A DNA stretch of 64,000 bases from Raphanus sativus (Eukaryota; Streptophyta; Magnoliopsida; Brassicales; Brassicaceae). The stretch lies in contig NC_079516.1 of the NCBI RefSeq assembly GCF_000801105.2, positions 53,303,265 through 53,367,264 of the forward strand, in the 5' to 3' direction. A model generated the notes under the pieces. It searched no databases. It was not told where the DNA came from and saw only the letters and a list, made by a program, of their open reading frames with translations. The translations under genes were made by a program, and so were the position numbers. Shown here in pieces: positions 33,590-45,022 of this stretch. How positions within the stretch are numbered: the stretch's first letter is position 1; each line of letters starts with the position of its first letter.

Positions 33590-34692
33590 CCTCCTAGTAT
33601 TCTGCTTTAATTAAATGATGATTAGAAGTCCATCATAAGCAAACAAAACACAAAACGAGATTAAACAACAAACAAAATCTATAATATATATTTTTTACAT
33701 GGGTTAGTAAGTGGGCCAATAAAGCCCAGACCAGTTTGACCACATCGAGACAGAAAGGTTGGCCCATAAGTCAAAGTCAAACCGCGTCCACTAACACACA
33801 CACCGACACTTTCTTTATCGATTAGCGGATTACCACAGTTCTTCACTTGTTCAAATCGCTGAGACACTTGATTTCTTACTCCCAACGAACTCGCAACTAA
33901 CTAAGAAACGGAGTATCGTACACCGCCCCACAGACAATAAATCCTCGTAAGTGCAGGAAACCGTCCCATACTCCACGACGCAGTTGATTATTGACCTCCA
34001 TTAGTACACTGCTCCACATGGGAGAGGAAGAGAAAAAGAGGTAGACAAAAGTCACAAAAGAATTAATTTTATGTCTTTTTATCTTATAGATTTTTGCAAA
34101 TATAAATATTATCAGTGTAGAAGTGGTCCACCATTATTTTGTTTTTGCCTAAAAAAATTAAAATTAAAATTATTAATTTTTTTTTTATCATATGTACTAA
34201 TTTTGGTTTTTCTCTCTCTCTCACTCTTTCTCTCCCCCCAAACCTTTTGTACTACCCAATTAACCATTACCATACATACTCTCCTTTCCATCACGCCACA
34301 AACGCATAGATTCAGATCAGCTTCATCTTCTTCTTCGTCGCATCTCCATCACCAGTGGCTGTTCGAAGGTGTCTCCAGCTGTTACTTTTTTATTTCTATC
34401 GATTGTTTATTGTTAGGACAGGTTAGTTTTCTCTTCTTCTTCTTTTTCTTGTCGGGTTTGAAGAGATAGAGAGTGTTTTGTCTGACCAAAGGTTTTTGAC
34501 TTATATCTTATGTATAGGATTCTGGGCATGCTTGTTGAGGCTAATGGATCTGTTTCCTTTCTAGAATTCCTGGGAAGAATCTTGATTGATTGAGCCTTAA
34601 AGTTTCTTCCGATCTACAAAGATCAATCAATTGGGGTTTGTGTTGTAAATCTACTACTGCTAGTTTTGGGGATCGAAGTTGTGTTGTCTGTG
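33590..34692 (+). other. SPL1 promoter and 5' leader
   Basis: There is no gene upstream of 34200. From about 34230 the sequence becomes pyrimidine-rich (tctctctctctcactctttctctcc), as in many plant leaders. A 5' UTR intron is likely, with possible donor ggttag near 34420 or gtatag-like sites near 34510, but I cannot fix it. Confidence 0.4.
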
Positions 34693-37600
34693 ATGGAAGC
34701 TAGAATTGAAGGTGAGGGTCAACATTTCTATGGATACAGAGCCATGGATGTAAGATCTGTAGGTAAAAGGAGTGTGGAGTGGGATTTGAATGATTGGAAA
34801 TGGGATGGTGATCTCTTTGTAGCTACACCCTTGAATCCTGGTGTTAGCCGTCAGTTTTTCCCACTGGGGAACTCCTCCAATAGCTCTTCCACCTGCTCTG
34901 AGGAAGGGAACAATAATAATTCAAGAGAAGTTGAGAAGAAAAGAAGAGCCCCTGCTTCTGCTGCTACTGCTACTGGGGAAGATGATGATAATACTAATAA
35001 TAATGGTGGTGGTGGACTTACTTTGAAGATAGGAGAGAATGGTTATGATCTTAATGGTGAAAGAGAAGGGAACTCTGCTGCGGCTAAGAAGACCAAGTTC
35101 GGAGGAGGAGGAGGAGGTGTGGCAAACCGCTCGGTTTGTCAGGTGGAGAACTGTGAGGCTGATCTTAGCAAAGTTAAAGACTATCATAGACGTCATAAGG
35201 TGTGTGAGATGCATTCTAAGGCTACTAGTGCTCTTGTCGGTGGTATCATGCAGCGCTTTTGTCAGCAATGTAGTAGGTAATGCTTCCTTCCTTTCTCTAA
35301 AACCAAAACCTGATAGAATTAAGTTTATGAAATAAAATATCTAATTAATCCTATCTTGCAGGTTCCATGTTCTTGAGGAGTTTGATGAAGGAAAGAGAAG
35401 TTGCCGTAGACGTTTGGCTGGGCATAATAAACGTAGGAGGAAGACAAATCCTGAACCTGGCGCTAATGGGAATCCTCTCAGTGATGATCATCAATCTAGC
35501 AATTTGCTTCTGATTACTCTCTTGAAGATACTCTCCAATATGCATTGTATGTTTACTTTAACCTCTCACTCATCATACATTCTTTTGAAGTTTTTAGTGT
35601 TATTTTAACTCTGTGTTTCTGTTGTTTCACAGCCAATGGATCAGACCATCCGGGTGATCAAGATCTGATGCCTCATCTTCTGAAGAGCCTTGTCAGCCAT
35701 GCTGGTGAACAACTAGGGAAAAACTTGGTTGAGCTTCTTCTACAAGGAGGGTCTCAAGCTTCGGGTTTGCTTGCAGTTGAGCAAGCTCCTCAAGAGGATT
35801 TGAAGCAAGCTCCTCAACTTCCTCGGCAGGAGCTGTATTCCAATGGGACATCTACTGGGAACAGATCAGAAAAACAAGCCAGAGTAAATGATTTTGATTT
35901 GAATGACATCTATATAGACTCTGATGATGGTACAGATATCGAAAGATCTTCTCCTCCTCCGACCAATCCAGCAACCAGTTCTCCTGATTATCCTTCGTGG
36001 ATACATCAAACCAGTCCACCTCAGACAACTAGGAACTCAGATTCAGCATCTGACCAGTCACCATCAAGCTCCAGCGAAGATGCTCAGGTTTATGAATCTC
36101 TTACCGCATCATCCATTGTTGTCTGGATCCATTGCTCTCTCATATTAACGTTCTTTTTCTTTCTTTCTGACTCTTTATCTTCAGATGCGCACAGGCCGGA
36201 TTGTGTTCAAACTATTTGGGAAAGAACCAAATGATTTTCCTGTTGTCTTGCGTGGACAGGTACATTTCTCAAGTTCTTGCTTTGAGATGTTGAAACTTTG
36301 TTTTATATTTTGATGTGTTAAATCTCTCTTTGGTATTCAGATTCTTGACTGGTTATCTCATACTCCAACTGACATTGAGAGCTACATTAGGCCTGGTTGT
36401 ATCGTCTTAACCATTTATCTTCGTCAAGCTGAAACTGCTTGGGATGAAGTAAGCTTACATTTCTTCTTTTACTTTGTTTAGAAGTTGTGGACTCATGAAC
36501 ATGTATTCTCTTTTGCTTTTTATTTGGCTTTGCAGCTTTCTGATGACATGGGCTTTAGCTTGAGCAAGCTTCTAGATCTCTCAGATGATCCTTTATGGAC
36601 AACTGGATGGATTTATGTTAGGGTGCAAAACCAATATGCATTTGTATCTGACGGTTAGTTTTTGATATTACTTTCTCCAGTTGATGATTTTCTCTGGAAT
36701 TATGAAGTATTTAATTGTGAATTTGGGGGTTACAGGTCAGGTTGTTGTTGACACTTCCTTACCGCTAAGAAGCCGTGATTACAGTCACATTACTAGTGTT
36801 AGACCGCTCGCTGTAGCTGCAACAGGAAAGGCTCAGTTTACAGTAAAAGGCATCAATCTCAGTCGACCTGGCACAAGGTTCTATGCCCGTTTGAAGTCTT
36901 TGCCTTCAGTATCTTATTCTTCCTTTTGGTATCTAACAGTCTTTGATCAACCTTTGTCAGGTTACTTTGTGCGGTAGAAGGAAAATACTTGACCCAAGAG
37001 ACAACTAAAGAGAAGGATGATCTCAAGGAGAGTAATGATGATGTTGTTGAGTGTGTCAACTTTTCTTGTGATTTGCCTATAACAAGCGGTCGAGGATTCA
37101 TGGAGGTGAGATCACTTTCTATTTCTGACCTGATCCTGAGTGAGCTGTCACCTGTTTATTTATTTGACTCGAGCTTGCTTTGATGACTATTTCAGATTGA
37201 AGACCAAGGACTCAGCAGCAGTTTCTTCCCTTTCATAGTTGTTGAAGAAGATGATGTTTGTTCTGAGATCCGTGTACTCGAAACCACATTAGAGTTCACT
37301 GGAACTGATTCTGCTAAGCAAGCTATGGAATTCATTCATGAACTCGGTTGGCTACTTCAGAGAAGTAAGCTCGGCGTGTTCCCGTTAACACGTTTCAAGT
37401 GGCTCATCGAGTTCTCAATGGACCGAGAGTGGTGCGCTGTGATCAGAAAGCTGTTGAACATGTTCTTTGAAGGAGCTGTTGGTGACTACTCTTCCTCCTC
37501 CCCCTCTGATGCCGCGCTATCAGAACTGTGCCTTCTTCACAGAGCCGTCAGGAAAAACTCTAAGCCTATGGTGGAAATGCTCTTGAGATACGTTCCTAAG

Positions 37601-38240
37601 CAGCAAAGAATACACAGCTTGTTTAGACCCGATGCTGCTGGTCCAGCAGGTTTAACACCTCTTCACATTGCAGCCGGTAAAGATGGTTCAGAAGATGTTC
37701 TGGACGCTCTTACAGAAGATCCAGCAATGGTGATTTCCTCTTTTCTTCTGCTTTGAATGTGATTATCACTCGCAAAAAAAAACACTTAAATCTTCTTTGT
37801 ATTTGGTTCAGGTGGGGATTGGAGCATGGAGAACATCTAGGGACAGCACAGGCTTCACACCAGAAGACTACGCACGCCTACGCGGTCACTTCTCATACAT
37901 CCACTTGATTCAACGCAAGATCAATAAAAAGTCAGCAACCGAAGATCATGTTGTGGTCAACATCCCTGCTTCTATCTCAGACAGAGAGCAGAAAGAAACA
38001 AAACCAGGTTCAGCCTTGGAGATCACACACGGTAACCAAAAGCTTCAGTGCAAGCTCTGTGACCATAAACTGGTGTATGGGACAGGAAGGCGGTCTGTAG
38101 CATACAGACCAGCTATGTTGTCAATGGTGGCGATTGCTGCGGTTTGCGTCTGTGTGGCACTTCTCTTCAAGAGTTGCCCAGAAGTGCTTTATGTGTTTCA
38201 ACCTTTCAGGTGGGAGTTGTTGGACTATGGGACAAGATGA
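34693..38240 (+). CDS. SPL1: SQUAMOSA promoter-binding protein-like 1
   Basis: Large SBP-box transcription factor; SPL1 and SPL12 act in heat tolerance of inflorescences in A. thaliana. Ten exons: 34693-35276, 35362-35546, 35633-36087, 36185-36259, 36341-36448, 36536-36653, 36736-36877, 36961-37105, 37196-37729 and 37812-38240, total 2775 nt (924 aa). The SBP domain is split by the first intron: [40 protein letters not shown], then the nuclear signal [13 protein letters not shown]. The N-terminus has the acidic [18 protein letters not shown] block. The C-terminal half has an ankyrin-like part ([20 protein letters not shown]) and a hydrophobic tail segment ([18 protein letters not shown]). It has no miR156 site that I can see, as expected for this subgroup. 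A. thaliana SPL1 is 881 aa. Confidence 0.96.
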
Positions 38241-38488
38241 GTGCAAGCAAGTCTTACGTTGAAGATTCTTCTTCCTAAGATATGAAATAAAATATGTTTA
38301 CTTTATATATAAAAAGTGTGATTTCTATATGTAACTATATAAGATATATAGAGACATGTACTTTAGAAGGTTGTTGTTGTGTGTAAAACCTGGTGGATTC
38401 GCTTTCTGTAACTCTGATTAGTATATTTTATTTGTTGACATGATTATATATTTTTGTAACTTTACAATGGAGATGATGTTTGTACTTG
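38241..38488. other. SPL1 3' flank
   Basis: This is the 3' UTR and terminator region of SPL1. The duplicated segment shared with 5.1 kb starts at about 38440 (catgattatatatttttgta). Confidence 0.5.
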
Positions 38489-38953
38489 TTATTTTTCTTC
38501 TGTTGATTCCCCTGCATCTATATCGTCACCAAATTGTTCAATCATTGTTCTCATGTAAGAGTATTGATCTGCCACAACAGTGATCTCTATTGAAACCACC
38601 AAGGAGTACTTAACATCATACCATACCCAAACCAAAGAGTACAGGGCTGTTTTTTTGGTGAACGCCACTAGTTGCGGCAGCGACTGAAAATTATAGTCTG
38701 ACTGAAAGCAAATTTAACAGCACGAGAATTAAAATGAACGCTGATAAACTGCCGCAAGTACAAAATATGGGGAAGCAGTTGACGCTGAAATATTCAGCGT
38801 TTCATCTACTCTTCGCGATTAGCCGCAGCGTCAAGAAAACCAGGCTGGCGGTGTTTCTCGGATGCCTTGTTTTGCAGTGGTGATAGCTTAAATTTCAGTC
38901 GCTGCCGCAACTAGCCGCATTGACCAAAAGAACAGCCCTTACATAACATCACA
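38489..38953 (-). pseudogene. Unidentified terminal exon, interrupted by a MITE
   Basis: On the minus strand, after an acceptor-like ttttgtcag, the frame reads CDVMY, is interrupted by the MITE at 38643-38939, and resumes YSLVWVWYDVKYSLVVSIEI, then TVVADQYSYMRTMIEQFGDD up to a stop at 38489-38491. Without the MITE and one target duplication the two parts are in frame. A damaged inverted copy lies at 5093-5298. I do not recognise the protein. The acceptor, stop and intact frame suggest a last exon of a real gene whose other exons are not here; it lies tail-to-tail with SPL1. It could also be part of a transposon. Confidence 0.5.
38643..38939. mobile_element. MITE with 47-bp inverted repeats and TAC target duplication
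   Basis: The left end agggctgttttttttggtg-like sequence (38643 on) is mirrored by the right end (agggctgttcttttggtca on the minus strand). The pairing continues through ctagttgcggcagcgactga for about 47 bp. TAC flanks both sides (38640-38642 and 38940-38942). The 3-bp duplication suggests the PIF/Harbinger or CACTA order. The duplicate of this locus at 5.1 kb lacks the insertion, an empty-site check, although that copy also has a small deletion there. Confidence 0.85.
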
Positions 38954-39071
38954 CTGACAAAAGAAGAAGAAAAGAACAAACCAAAGCGAGACTGAAAGCC
39001 ACAAAAGAGATTTAAAAGAGTTTCAAACAAAAACATTAAACGTAGTTAGAAACAATAAGCTGCCTCTTGTT

Positions 39072-40235
39072 TCAAGCCTTCTCTGCCTTGAGCGGCTTAA
39101 CAACCTCCCAAGTAAAGTCAGGATCATCCCTCCCAAAGTGTCCGTACGCAGCAGTCTTCAAGAACCTCCCATTCCCACCTCTCGTGAGGTCAAGGTTAAT
39201 CGTCATCATTCCCGGCCTGAAATCGAAGTTCTCCTTCACGATCTTGAGAATCTCCTTGTCTGGAATCTTCCCCGTTCCATAAGTATCAACGAAAACAGAC
39301 AACGGCTCGGGGACACCGATGGCGTAAGAGACCTGAACAAGAGCCCTGCGCGCTAGATCGCTCGCCACAATGCTCTTAGCTGCTTGTCTAGCTATGTAAG
39401 CACCGCTTCTATCGACTTTAGAAGGGTCTTTACCCGAGAAGGCACCACCGCCGTGAGCTCCCCATCCACCGTACGTGTCGATGATGATCTTGCGTCCGGT
39501 CAAACCAGCGTCACCGTGCGGACCACCGATGACAAACCTCCCAGACGGGTTTAGGTGGAAGATGGTTTTCTCGTCTAGGTACTTGGCGGGGATCACGGGC
39601 TTTTTTAAGTCACGTGCGATCTCATCGTTGGTGACGGTCTCATCGTGCTGAGTGGAGATGAGAACAGTGTGGACACGGACAGGGACCATAGCACCGTTCT
39701 CGTTGTAATACTCAACGGTGACTTGAGTCTTCCCGTCAGGTCTAACCCACGGGCAAGTCCCGTTCTTCCTAACCTCGGTGAGACGCGCACCGAGCTTCGT
39801 GGCCAATACATGGCTCAGCGGCATAAGCTCAGGAGTCTCGTCCGTCGCGTACCCGAACATGTGACCTTGGTCACCGGCTCCAATCTCCTCGGGACGTTTT
39901 GTGAAATGACCGTGAACACCTTGAGCTATGTCGGGGCTCTGCTCCTCGATGTTGACCAAGACTCTGCAGCTGTCAGCGTCTAGACCCACGTCAGCCGAGA
40001 CGAAGCCGATGGCGCGGCAGGTGTCGCGGACGATCTTCTCGTAGTCGACTTTGGCCTTGGTGGTGATTTCGCCGAAGACCATGACCATGTTGGTCTTGGT
40101 GCAAGTCTCGCATGCCACTTTGCTTTCGGGGTCTTGCTCGAGGCATGCGTCCAGGACTGCGTCGGAGACTTGGTCGCAGAGTTTGTCTGGGTGTCCCTCG
40201 TTCACAGACTCTGATGTAAACAGAAACGACTCCAT
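39072..40235 (-). CDS. S-adenosylmethionine synthetase (methionine adenosyltransferase)
   Basis: Makes S-adenosylmethionine from methionine and ATP in the cytosol, feeding methylation, ethylene, polyamine and lignin synthesis. The CDS has one exon of 387 aa. Motifs are [14 protein letters not shown] at the N-terminus (catalytic His), [16 protein letters not shown], and [19 protein letters not shown]; it ends [10 protein letters not shown]. Plant SAM1/SAM2 proteins are 393 aa. Here four residues are missing: [15 protein letters not shown] replaces the usual IARDLKEHVIKPVIPEKYL, an in-frame loss of EHVI (near 39601-39608). The rest is highly conserved, so the gene is probably expressed, but activity is not certain. 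In A. thaliana no MAT gene lies in this block, so the gene seems to have moved here. Confidence 0.95.
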   Translation of the reverse strand: MESFLFTSESVNEGHPDKLCDQVSDAVLDACLEQDPESKVACETCTKTNMVMVFGEITTKAKVDYEKIVRDTCRAIGFVSADVGLDADSCRVLVNIEEQSPDIAQGVHGHFTKRPEEIGAGDQGHMFGYATDETPELMPLSHVLATKLGARLTEVRKNGTCPWVRPDGKTQVTVEYYNENGAMVPVRVHTVLISTQHDETVTNDEIARDLKKPVIPAKYLDEKTIFHLNPSGRFVIGGPHGDAGLTGRKIIIDTYGGWGAHGGGAFSGKDPSKVDRSGAYIARQAAKSIVASDLARRALVQVSYAIGVPEPLSVFVDTYGTGKIPDKEILKIVKENFDFRPGMMTINLDLTRGGNGRFLKTAAYGHFGRDDPDFTWEVVKPLKAEKA

Positions 40236-40245
40236 TTCCTACAAG

Positions 40246-40670
40246 CCTAGAAACATTAAGATAAAGATTAATGATATATTTGAAAGTGTAACAGTTAGAA
40301 TCGAGATTAGTAACTGGAAACAGAGATTAAAATCTATATTGATCAGTGAAGACTCAATCATTATTTAGTGGTTAGTAGAAAGACTAAACCTAATAGTAAT
40401 ATTTTCCCTATCTAAACCAAATAAAACAGTAAATGATTGGTGCAGATCTGTGCAGACAGGAGAATCAAACCCTTGTTAAAAAAAAGAAAAGAGGATCAAA
40501 TGGCCAGAGAAATAGATAGATAGATAGAGAGTTTGTGTATTTAAGAGAAACCTTTGAAGAGAGAGACAGAGGAAGAAGAGCAAATCTGAGCAGAGAAGCA
40601 GCCGACACACACCAAAGCACAGGACACTGGTACACAAACCTTAATGCCGCTGCAAGTCTTCCATTTATAC
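40246..40670 (-). promoter_or_regulatory. SAM synthetase 5' UTR intron and TATA box
   Basis: A 5' UTR intron runs from donor gtttctctt (at about 40550) to an acceptor (tttctag or gcttgtag) just before the start codon, as is usual in plant SAM genes. A tataaat box lies at 40663-40669 (minus strand), and a leader exon at about 40552-40635 is rich in CTCTTC. Confidence 0.6.
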
Positions 40671-40699
40671 ACTCTCCAATCTTCTTAACTTAAGTAACT

Positions 40700-41664
40700 G
40701 GCTACCGGCTAAATCGGTGGGATATTTTCTTTGTGGAAATTGCATTTATTCATTTCCAATTAAGAAAACATTCAAATAATGACATTAATGGTAAGTTGGA
40801 TTTTTTTATTTACTATTTTTGTTTATGTTTACTAAATACAGCTATACAAGATATTCCAATAATTTGATTTTCTAAGTTTAATTAAAAACAATAAAAATAT
40901 ATGTAATTTAAGGCATGTTTTGATTTTGAAATTTTTTACAATTATATATATATATATGTACATAAAACTCTATCAGATACATTGTGAATTAAGAAGCTAA
41001 TTTGTTCAACAGGTAATTCTTCCTAAAGTTATACAAATAGTAGACACACTAATCATTGTTGTGAGGATAAGTAGAAAGTTCTTTTTAATCACAGTTGTTG
41101 GATGCACTACCTCAACGGTTGAGATCTGTGGTAGTTGGTGATAAAGAATGACATTTACCAGTTTCTATCCATGTTTTTTTTGTTTGCATTATTAACTACC
41201 GGTCAACCACCAACCCCAGCCGGTTGAATCAGAATGAATCCCATGAGATCAGCACGTCACCAGTATGAAACCAAATATCTTCTTTTTGGCTCGAAGTCAG
41301 TGTAAAAGTAACTACCAGACACCAACCGAACCGTATCCTAAAACCAAAAGATACTGTGTATAAATCGATGTGAAGTGTCGTTCTCGTGGTGCATACGGTT
41401 GGTGTGATTAGTGGTTTTTCAGCTCATCAATCATGACTTAATAAACTCGAATCAATTTATAGATCACCGTATTTTTAGATAGAAGATTAAGATGTTTCAT
41501 TCTAGCAACACAATAAATGAAGATTATGATGTTTCACTATCAATTTATAGCTCTGTTTTTGGGCCTTTATTAATAGCAAAACATTTTCTTGCACCGATCA
41601 AATGCATCTAACTTAATTTAACAAGGATTTTATCATTAGAAACTTTTTATAAAAAACAAAAATA
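40700..41664. other. Intergenic region between SAM synthetase and tRNA-Phe
   Basis: AT-rich with a short TA microsatellite (40940-40958). No gene or bounded repeat was seen. Confidence 0.45.
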
Positions 41665-41689
41665 TGCGGTGAGCGTGGATCGTACACGC

Positions 41690-41732
<43 letters not shown>

Positions 41733-41737
41733 CCCGC
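41665..41737 (-). tRNA. tRNA-Phe(GAA), with an unusual T loop
   Basis: 73 nt on the minus strand forming a standard cloverleaf: acceptor GCGGGGA pairs with TCACCGC less the discriminator A, anticodon arm CAGACTGAAGATCTG with GAA, and T stem GCGTG/CACGC. The T loop reads TACGATC, whereas nuclear tRNA-Phe has TTCGATC. Position 55 (normally pseudouridine) is therefore A, which also alters the internal B box. The rest appears identical to the usual plant sequence. Confidence 0.9.
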
Positions 41738-41874
41738 TTTGTTGTTAGTTATGTAAGGTTTTGTTTGGTTTCCTCTATTTGTCTAACTCTTGTTTCTTGG
41801 GCTTATTTGAGATGGATTGCATCTGTTTCCTGGTAAAAGTCTTATTCGCGCGTGTGTGTGAGCAACATTCTGCC

Positions 41875-42043
41875 TCATACAGGTGAGTTCACTGGGACTT
41901 TTTTGCCTGTTACTTTCTTGAGCGTTTCTTTGTCTACTACAAAGACAAAGATGGATTCGTGGACGTGTGTTAGAGCAGTGACCAAAACATTCGGTTGCAC
42001 AAAAACGATGTTAGTCCCATATACTTCAACATAAGCTTTGTCG
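41875..42043 (-). pseudogene. Possible orphan terminal exon, unidentified
   Basis: Minus strand: an acceptor-like ttcttattgtag at 42044-42055 is followed by an open frame of 55 codons (DKAYVEVYGTNIVFVQPNVL, later VDKETLKKVTGKKVP, ending VNSPV and TGA at 41875). I do not recognise it and see no matching upstream exon. It may be a gene relic between tRNA-Phe and the RING gene, or a chance frame. Confidence 0.3.
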
Positions 42044-42167
42044 CTACAATAAGAATAAAAAAAGACACATAACACATGCATTGTCTATACTTAAGCTTAT
42101 ATGACTGTTGGATGATCTAGACTTGGGTTCCCTCTGTGCAAAATCTGTCATAGCATTGTCTATTTTC

Positions 42168-44783
42168 CTAGGAGAAGAGTTTAGCACTTCCTCTCCGCCA
42201 AGCACCACGAAGTTGCAACTCCCCGGTAGAGCTCTGGCTACTCTTGGAGTGATCGTTCTTGGATTCTGCTTCAGGCTCTTTCGAGTTAGAAGCAAGTATT
42301 GCAGCCACTGATTTCTCGCCAAGACGTGCTCTGAGAAACTTTGGAGTTTTCTTAAATTGCTTCCCAATGCCACTGTTGTTGCCTAATCCCACTCCTCCAC
42401 CACCAGACGAAGAGTCCACAACCGTTTTGCCTTTGTCTTTCTCTATCTTCTTCTTCTTCTCCTTGTCTTCGTCCTGAGATTTTTCACTGCTACTTTCAAC
42501 CTTTACAGCTTTCCCTTTGTTTTTCTTCAAACCGCAGCTCTCTTTCGCCTGTGAACTATCGTTTCCTCTGCTCAAGCAAGCATTGTGGGCATCGACGAGC
42601 TCCTTCTGTCTCTTAGGGTCAGGGCAGAGTCTAGCCATGTCAAGAACTAAGTGAGACAAGCCATACCCTTTCACATACTCTAAGTAAGTTCTTGCATCGA
42701 TGATACCGTGACGATACTTTCCTGATGTATCCTTGAAGGCCTTGAATAACTCTTCATCGTCACCGAGGCTGGCACGTATTTTATCAACCAAACTCTTGTT
42801 ATCAGACTGCGGATCGGAACCACCTATGTTTGACACCTTCGCATTGGCAGATGATGATGATGACGACCTGCGATTTTTCACAGCAGAAACTGGAGGAGAG
42901 CCAGAATGAGAAGGCTGCTCTAGTGATCTTGTATCAGACATTTGAGGGGTTGAAGAAGATGTGTGATGATTCCTCTTTGCATTGCTGAGATTCAGTGAAG
43001 AACCAGATGTACATCCACCAACTGCAGAAGCAAGAGTTCTAGATTGAGGCTGAGGAGAAGCGCTAGAAGATTGTATACTGCTTGCAACAGATGCTTGAGT
43101 TGGGCCTCCTCGTCTTAACGCTGGCCAGGCTTGAGAAGACCCAGCAGCAGCTGCACTTCTACTTGTCTGATGATGTCTTAGATTGTTACTCTCTGAGTTC
43201 TGTCCAAGTCTGGTTTGTCCGCGGTTTGATGATTGCACAGAGAGTGGAGGGACAGAAGATTCTCCCAGACGTGAACCTCCAGAGCTACTCATAGGTTGAA
43301 GAAGAGGATAACCGTCGTCAACGGCATAAGAATGATAAGATGGTTGAGATGATCGCCTTCTCCCTCGGCGACTCTGGACCTGGAAACCCGATTGAATCTG
43401 AAACAGAACCAAATATTAAACATAGGCAAGCAGATACTAACACACACACAAGAGAGATAGTTACATGCCTGTAACGATGCGGTTTGCTGAGACCGAGACA
43501 TTCTACCACCATGATCAACGGTATTGTGCCTCTAAAAAACAAATGCAGGTGATACTTTTAATTAGAGCAGAACATAATAACAAACAGTGAGAATAGAAAG
43601 GAAGAAGAGTTTACTTTCAACTCAGCTTCGATTTGGAAAACTATGAACTTCTTAGCAAGGCAAGACTCGTCTTCACATAAGAAATGGTCACTGCGGAAGT
43701 GAGCCTGTTTACAAAAACCAAGTGAGAACCCAATGCAGCCACATACATTATACCATAAGATTACATTCATACCTCCAAATCATCATAGTTTCCATAATAT
43801 TCATATTGACCCGGCCTCAGCCTGCAATGCCAGATTGAATCAGATTAAAATCTATTCCAACGATCAATCAAACCAATCAAACTCATGCCTTTTGTAGAAG
43901 AAAACAAAAAATTACAGTCACCTTTGGCATATATGGCAGGTGTAATGCTCTCTAGACATGTGAGTGTAAAGCTCGTTGCCACCATAGAAAGGACGCTTAC
44001 AGAACTCGCACATAGGATGACCAGTGAAGCCTCCTCTCTCACTCTCGCTTCCATCAACTTCAGAGTCACCGCTACTTATATGTTGATTCAGCTGCTCTTT
44101 AGTAAATAGCTTCTGCTCGCAAATGAACACCTATCATTCATAACAAATAAAAAAGCATGAGCTTTGTTCATCAGCATAAACCTTCAGACCAAAGAGGGTG
44201 ATGGTAGTCTCTCAGCCCCCTGACCTTACGACCCACAAGACATAAACTACACATGTGCAGTTTATGCTGATGGTTCAAGTGATCGTTCAAGTGTTCAACG
44301 CTCTTAAACCGCAAACGATGGTTAGATTTAGATCCCTTCTTTGTCTTGTCACAAGAGGTGCAGGAGAGTCTGCACATCGACTTAACCCTTGAGTACTGGT
44401 TGAAGTCATCGAAGAAGACTTTGGTTTCTTCATGGTACCAGAAAGAGCCTACACGGCCTTCTTTTGGGTCTGATGGGAAGGTCGAGAAATCAGTAATCGT
44501 CTTTGTATCATCATCACCAAGCTCCTGCAAAGTTGAGACCTTTTCAGAAGATAGTAAAGGTGAAAAGGCGTAAGCTTTACATTTTAAAAGATGGTAAAGG
44601 TGAAAAAGGTGAGACCTTTGTGACGAAGACGATGGGGCATTCAGTTTTGCAGATGCAGCAGCGGCGATCGCCGAGAATGAAGCGGAGACGAACAACGCAG
44701 GTAGAGCAAACCTCTCTGTGGCCGCAGAATCCGTAAGCAGCCCATTCTAGATTCTCGGCGCATACGGCGCAGCTCTCTTCCAT
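42168..44783 (-). CDS. ZNF598/Hel2-type RING and C2H2 zinc-finger E3 ligase
   Basis: Homologue of yeast Hel2 and human ZNF598, which ubiquitinate collided ribosomes to start ribosome-associated quality control. Seven exons: 44616-44783, 44225-44524, 43922-44130, 43773-43821, 43615-43704, 43469-43531 and 42168-43397, total 2109 nt (702 aa). The N-terminal RING is CAVCAENLEWAAYGFCGH, CSTC and CCICK. Zinc-finger motifs follow: CSLC, CEFCKRPFYGGNELYTHM, CHICQ. The long C-terminal half is low-complexity, Ser-rich and basic, with a conserved DKIRASLGDDEELFKAFKD block and a C-terminal FLRARLGEKSVAAILASNS motif. The intron at 43398-43468 begins with GC (CAG|GCATGT); with the nearest GT the frame would break. 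From memory the orthologue is At2g47090 (paralogue At3g62240). Confidence 0.92.
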
Positions 44784-44949
44784 TTTTTCTTTTTTGTTGT
44801 TTCTGACTCGACAACGCAGAAACTCAGTTGACGCATCAAACAACAACACAAACCCACAGAGAAAGGAAAGAAAATATTCATAAGAGACTGTCAATCGAAC
44901 CGTCGCGTCATATAAAACATATACTTAAGCTGGTTAATGTGTTCGTGAT

Positions 44950-45022
44950 GGGGATGTAGCTCAAATGGTAGAGCCCTCGCTTTGCATGCGAGAGGCACGG
45001 GGTTCGATCCCCCGCATCTCCA
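44950..45022 (+). tRNA. tRNA-Ala(TGC), copy 1
   Basis: 73 nt. Acceptor GGGGATG pairs with CATCTCC, including the G3:U70 wobble pair that marks alanine tRNAs. Anticodon loop TTTGCAT holds TGC, and the T loop is TTCGATC. From memory A. thaliana has a tRNA gene (At2g47100) at this place. Confidence 0.97.

Noticed and set aside
34841..35335. Alternative frames in the SPL1 first exon
   Set aside because: They overlap the SBP-domain exon out of frame, and the true frame has all zinc ligands.
39645..39983. 112-codon plus-strand frame opposite SAM synthetase
   Set aside because: Shadow of a highly conserved GC-rich coding exon.
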